Below, one piece after another: positions 5,720 through 6,364 of a DNA stretch of 6,364 nt; position 1 is the first letter of the stretch, and each line of letters begins with the position of its first letter. The stretch covers positions 1 to 6,364 of the forward strand of contig CAJTMU010000115.1 of assembly GCA_910577365.1 (NCBI GenBank), in the 5' to 3' direction. Both the position numbers and the translations under genes were made by a program. The notes under the pieces were generated by a model. That model saw nothing but the letters and a program-made list of their open reading frames with translations. It ran no database searches and was not told where the DNA came from. Source of the DNA: an uncultured Oscillospiraceae bacterium. GTDB lineage: Bacteria; Bacillota; Clostridia; Oscillospirales; Ruminococcaceae.

Positions 5720-6364
5720 TGACATACACAAATAGCTCTCTTGTGGTTTACACAAAATTAAGCCCGAATCATTCGGGAACCAGAACGCATGAAATTGACA
5801 CTGTAAGCATTCACTGCATGGCGGGCGACTGCTCGGTCGAGACCTGCGGCGAGATTTTCGCAGCGGCTTCCAGGCAGGCTTCCTCAAACTATGGGATAGG
5901 CTCGGACGGTCGAATTGCAATGTATGTCGAGGAGAAAAACCGCTCATGGTGTACCTCGTCGGCTTCCAACGACCATAGAGCCGTAACGATCGAGGTAGCC
6001 AATGATGGTGACGAAAGCACAGGCTGGCATGTTTCCGACAAGGCGTATGCCGCGCTGATTGACCTTTGTGCGGATATCTGTAAGCGCAATGGCATAAAGG
6101 AGCTGAAATGGCGGGGCGACAAGTCGCTTATAGGGCAGGTGGACAAGCAGAATATGACCGTTCATCGCTGGTTTGCTGATAAATCCTGTCCCGGAGACTA
6201 TCTATATAATCTACACGGACAGATTGCGGATGAAGTAAATCGGAGACTCGATAACAACAAGGAGGATGACAATATGGATATAGCACGTTTCAAGGAACTC
6301 TGGATCGAGATGCGCAAGGAGCTTCAGGATAACGACAGCGGGGCATGGAGCCAGGAGGCTCGTG
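5719..6364 (+). CDS. N-acetylmuramoyl-L-alanine amidase endolysin (3' truncated by the window)
   Basis: The frame is open from ATG 5719 to the window end, giving 215 residues so far. Residues ~25-170 form an Amidase_2 (T7 lysozyme/PGRP-type) domain, which cuts the bond between MurNAc and L-Ala of peptidoglycan using zinc. Visible ligands are H32 (VSIHCMAG), H149 (TVHRWF) and C157 (KSCPGDYL). Other family marks are SSNYGIGSDGRIAMYVEE and RAVTIEVAND. No signal peptide is present, so export depends on the holin. A charged linker (NNKEDDN) leads at residue 186 into MDIARFKELWIEMRKELQD and DSGAWSQEAR, a C-terminal module often seen in clostridial amidases and cut off here. GGGTGAGG (5707-5714) precedes the start. 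A second strong ribosome site lies in the linker at 6259. Confidence 0.92.
   Translation, partial: MTYTNSSLVVYTKLSPNHSGTRTHEIDTVSIHCMAGDCSVETCGEIFAAASRQASSNYGIGSDGRIAMYVEEKNRSWCTSSASNDHRAVTIEVANDGDESTGWHVSDKAYAALIDLCADICKRNGIKELKWRGDKSLIGQVDKQNMTVHRWFADKSCPGDYLYNLHGQIADEVNRRLDNNKEDDNMDIARFKELWIEMRKELQDNDSGAWSQEAR
6259..6276 (+). promoter_or_regulatory. Internal ribosome site and in-frame ATG in the endolysin linker
   Basis: AAGGAGG (6259-6265) lies eight bases before an ATG at 6274-6276 that is in frame with the amidase (Met186). It sits exactly between the catalytic domain and the C-terminal module. It is a better match to the anti-Shine-Dalgarno sequence than the site of the full-length gene. 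Use in the cell is inference. Confidence 0.55.

Overview
The window is the distal end of a contractile-tail (myovirus-type) structural operon running into a lysis cassette, all on the + strand. The gene order matches the xkdQ-R-S-T-U-V ... xhlA-holin-amidase order of the Bacillus subtilis PBSX prophage. The host is probably a Clostridia-class Firmicute, judging from strong AGGAGG-type ribosome sites, frequent ATA/AGA/AGG codons, roughly 50% G+C and the kind of amidase present. Whether this is an intact prophage, a free phage or a headless tail-like bacteriocin cannot be told from this part.

Layout. 1-653: 3' end of a tail hub protein (XkdQ-like) carrying two C-terminal SH3-like repeats. 664-1053: XkdR (DUF2577). 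1050-1457: XkdS (DUF2634, gp25-like wedge protein). 1457-2560: baseplate J protein (XkdT). 2550-3158: YmfQ/DUF2313 protein (XkdU). 3164-4669: tail fibre, with an uninterrupted same-frame continuation to 5002 beyond an in-frame TAG. 5045-5389: XhlA-like coiled-coil membrane protein. 5404-5628: small holin. 5630-5719: a 29-residue ORF. 5719-6364 (open at the window end): N-acetylmuramoyl-L-alanine amidase endolysin.

The genes are packed with overlaps or very short gaps (ATGA at 1050, TGATG at 1455, an 11-base overlap at 2550, TAATG at 5717), which suggests one translationally coupled late transcript. The tail proteins build the hub, the baseplate wedges and the receptor-binding fibre. The XhlA, holin and amidase proteins then permeabilise the membrane and degrade the wall for release. 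I see no promoter or convincing terminator inside the window, and no coding on the - strand.

The most notable points are: (1) a single TAG inside an otherwise perfect Peptidase_G2 self-cleaving chaperone domain of the fibre; (2) a strong internal ribosome site and in-frame ATG in the linker of the endolysin, able to make a separate C-terminal fragment; (3) an A+T-rich receptor-tip cassette with 14-residue YadA-head-like repeats inserted in the fibre; and (4) a duplicated SH3-like domain on the tail hub.
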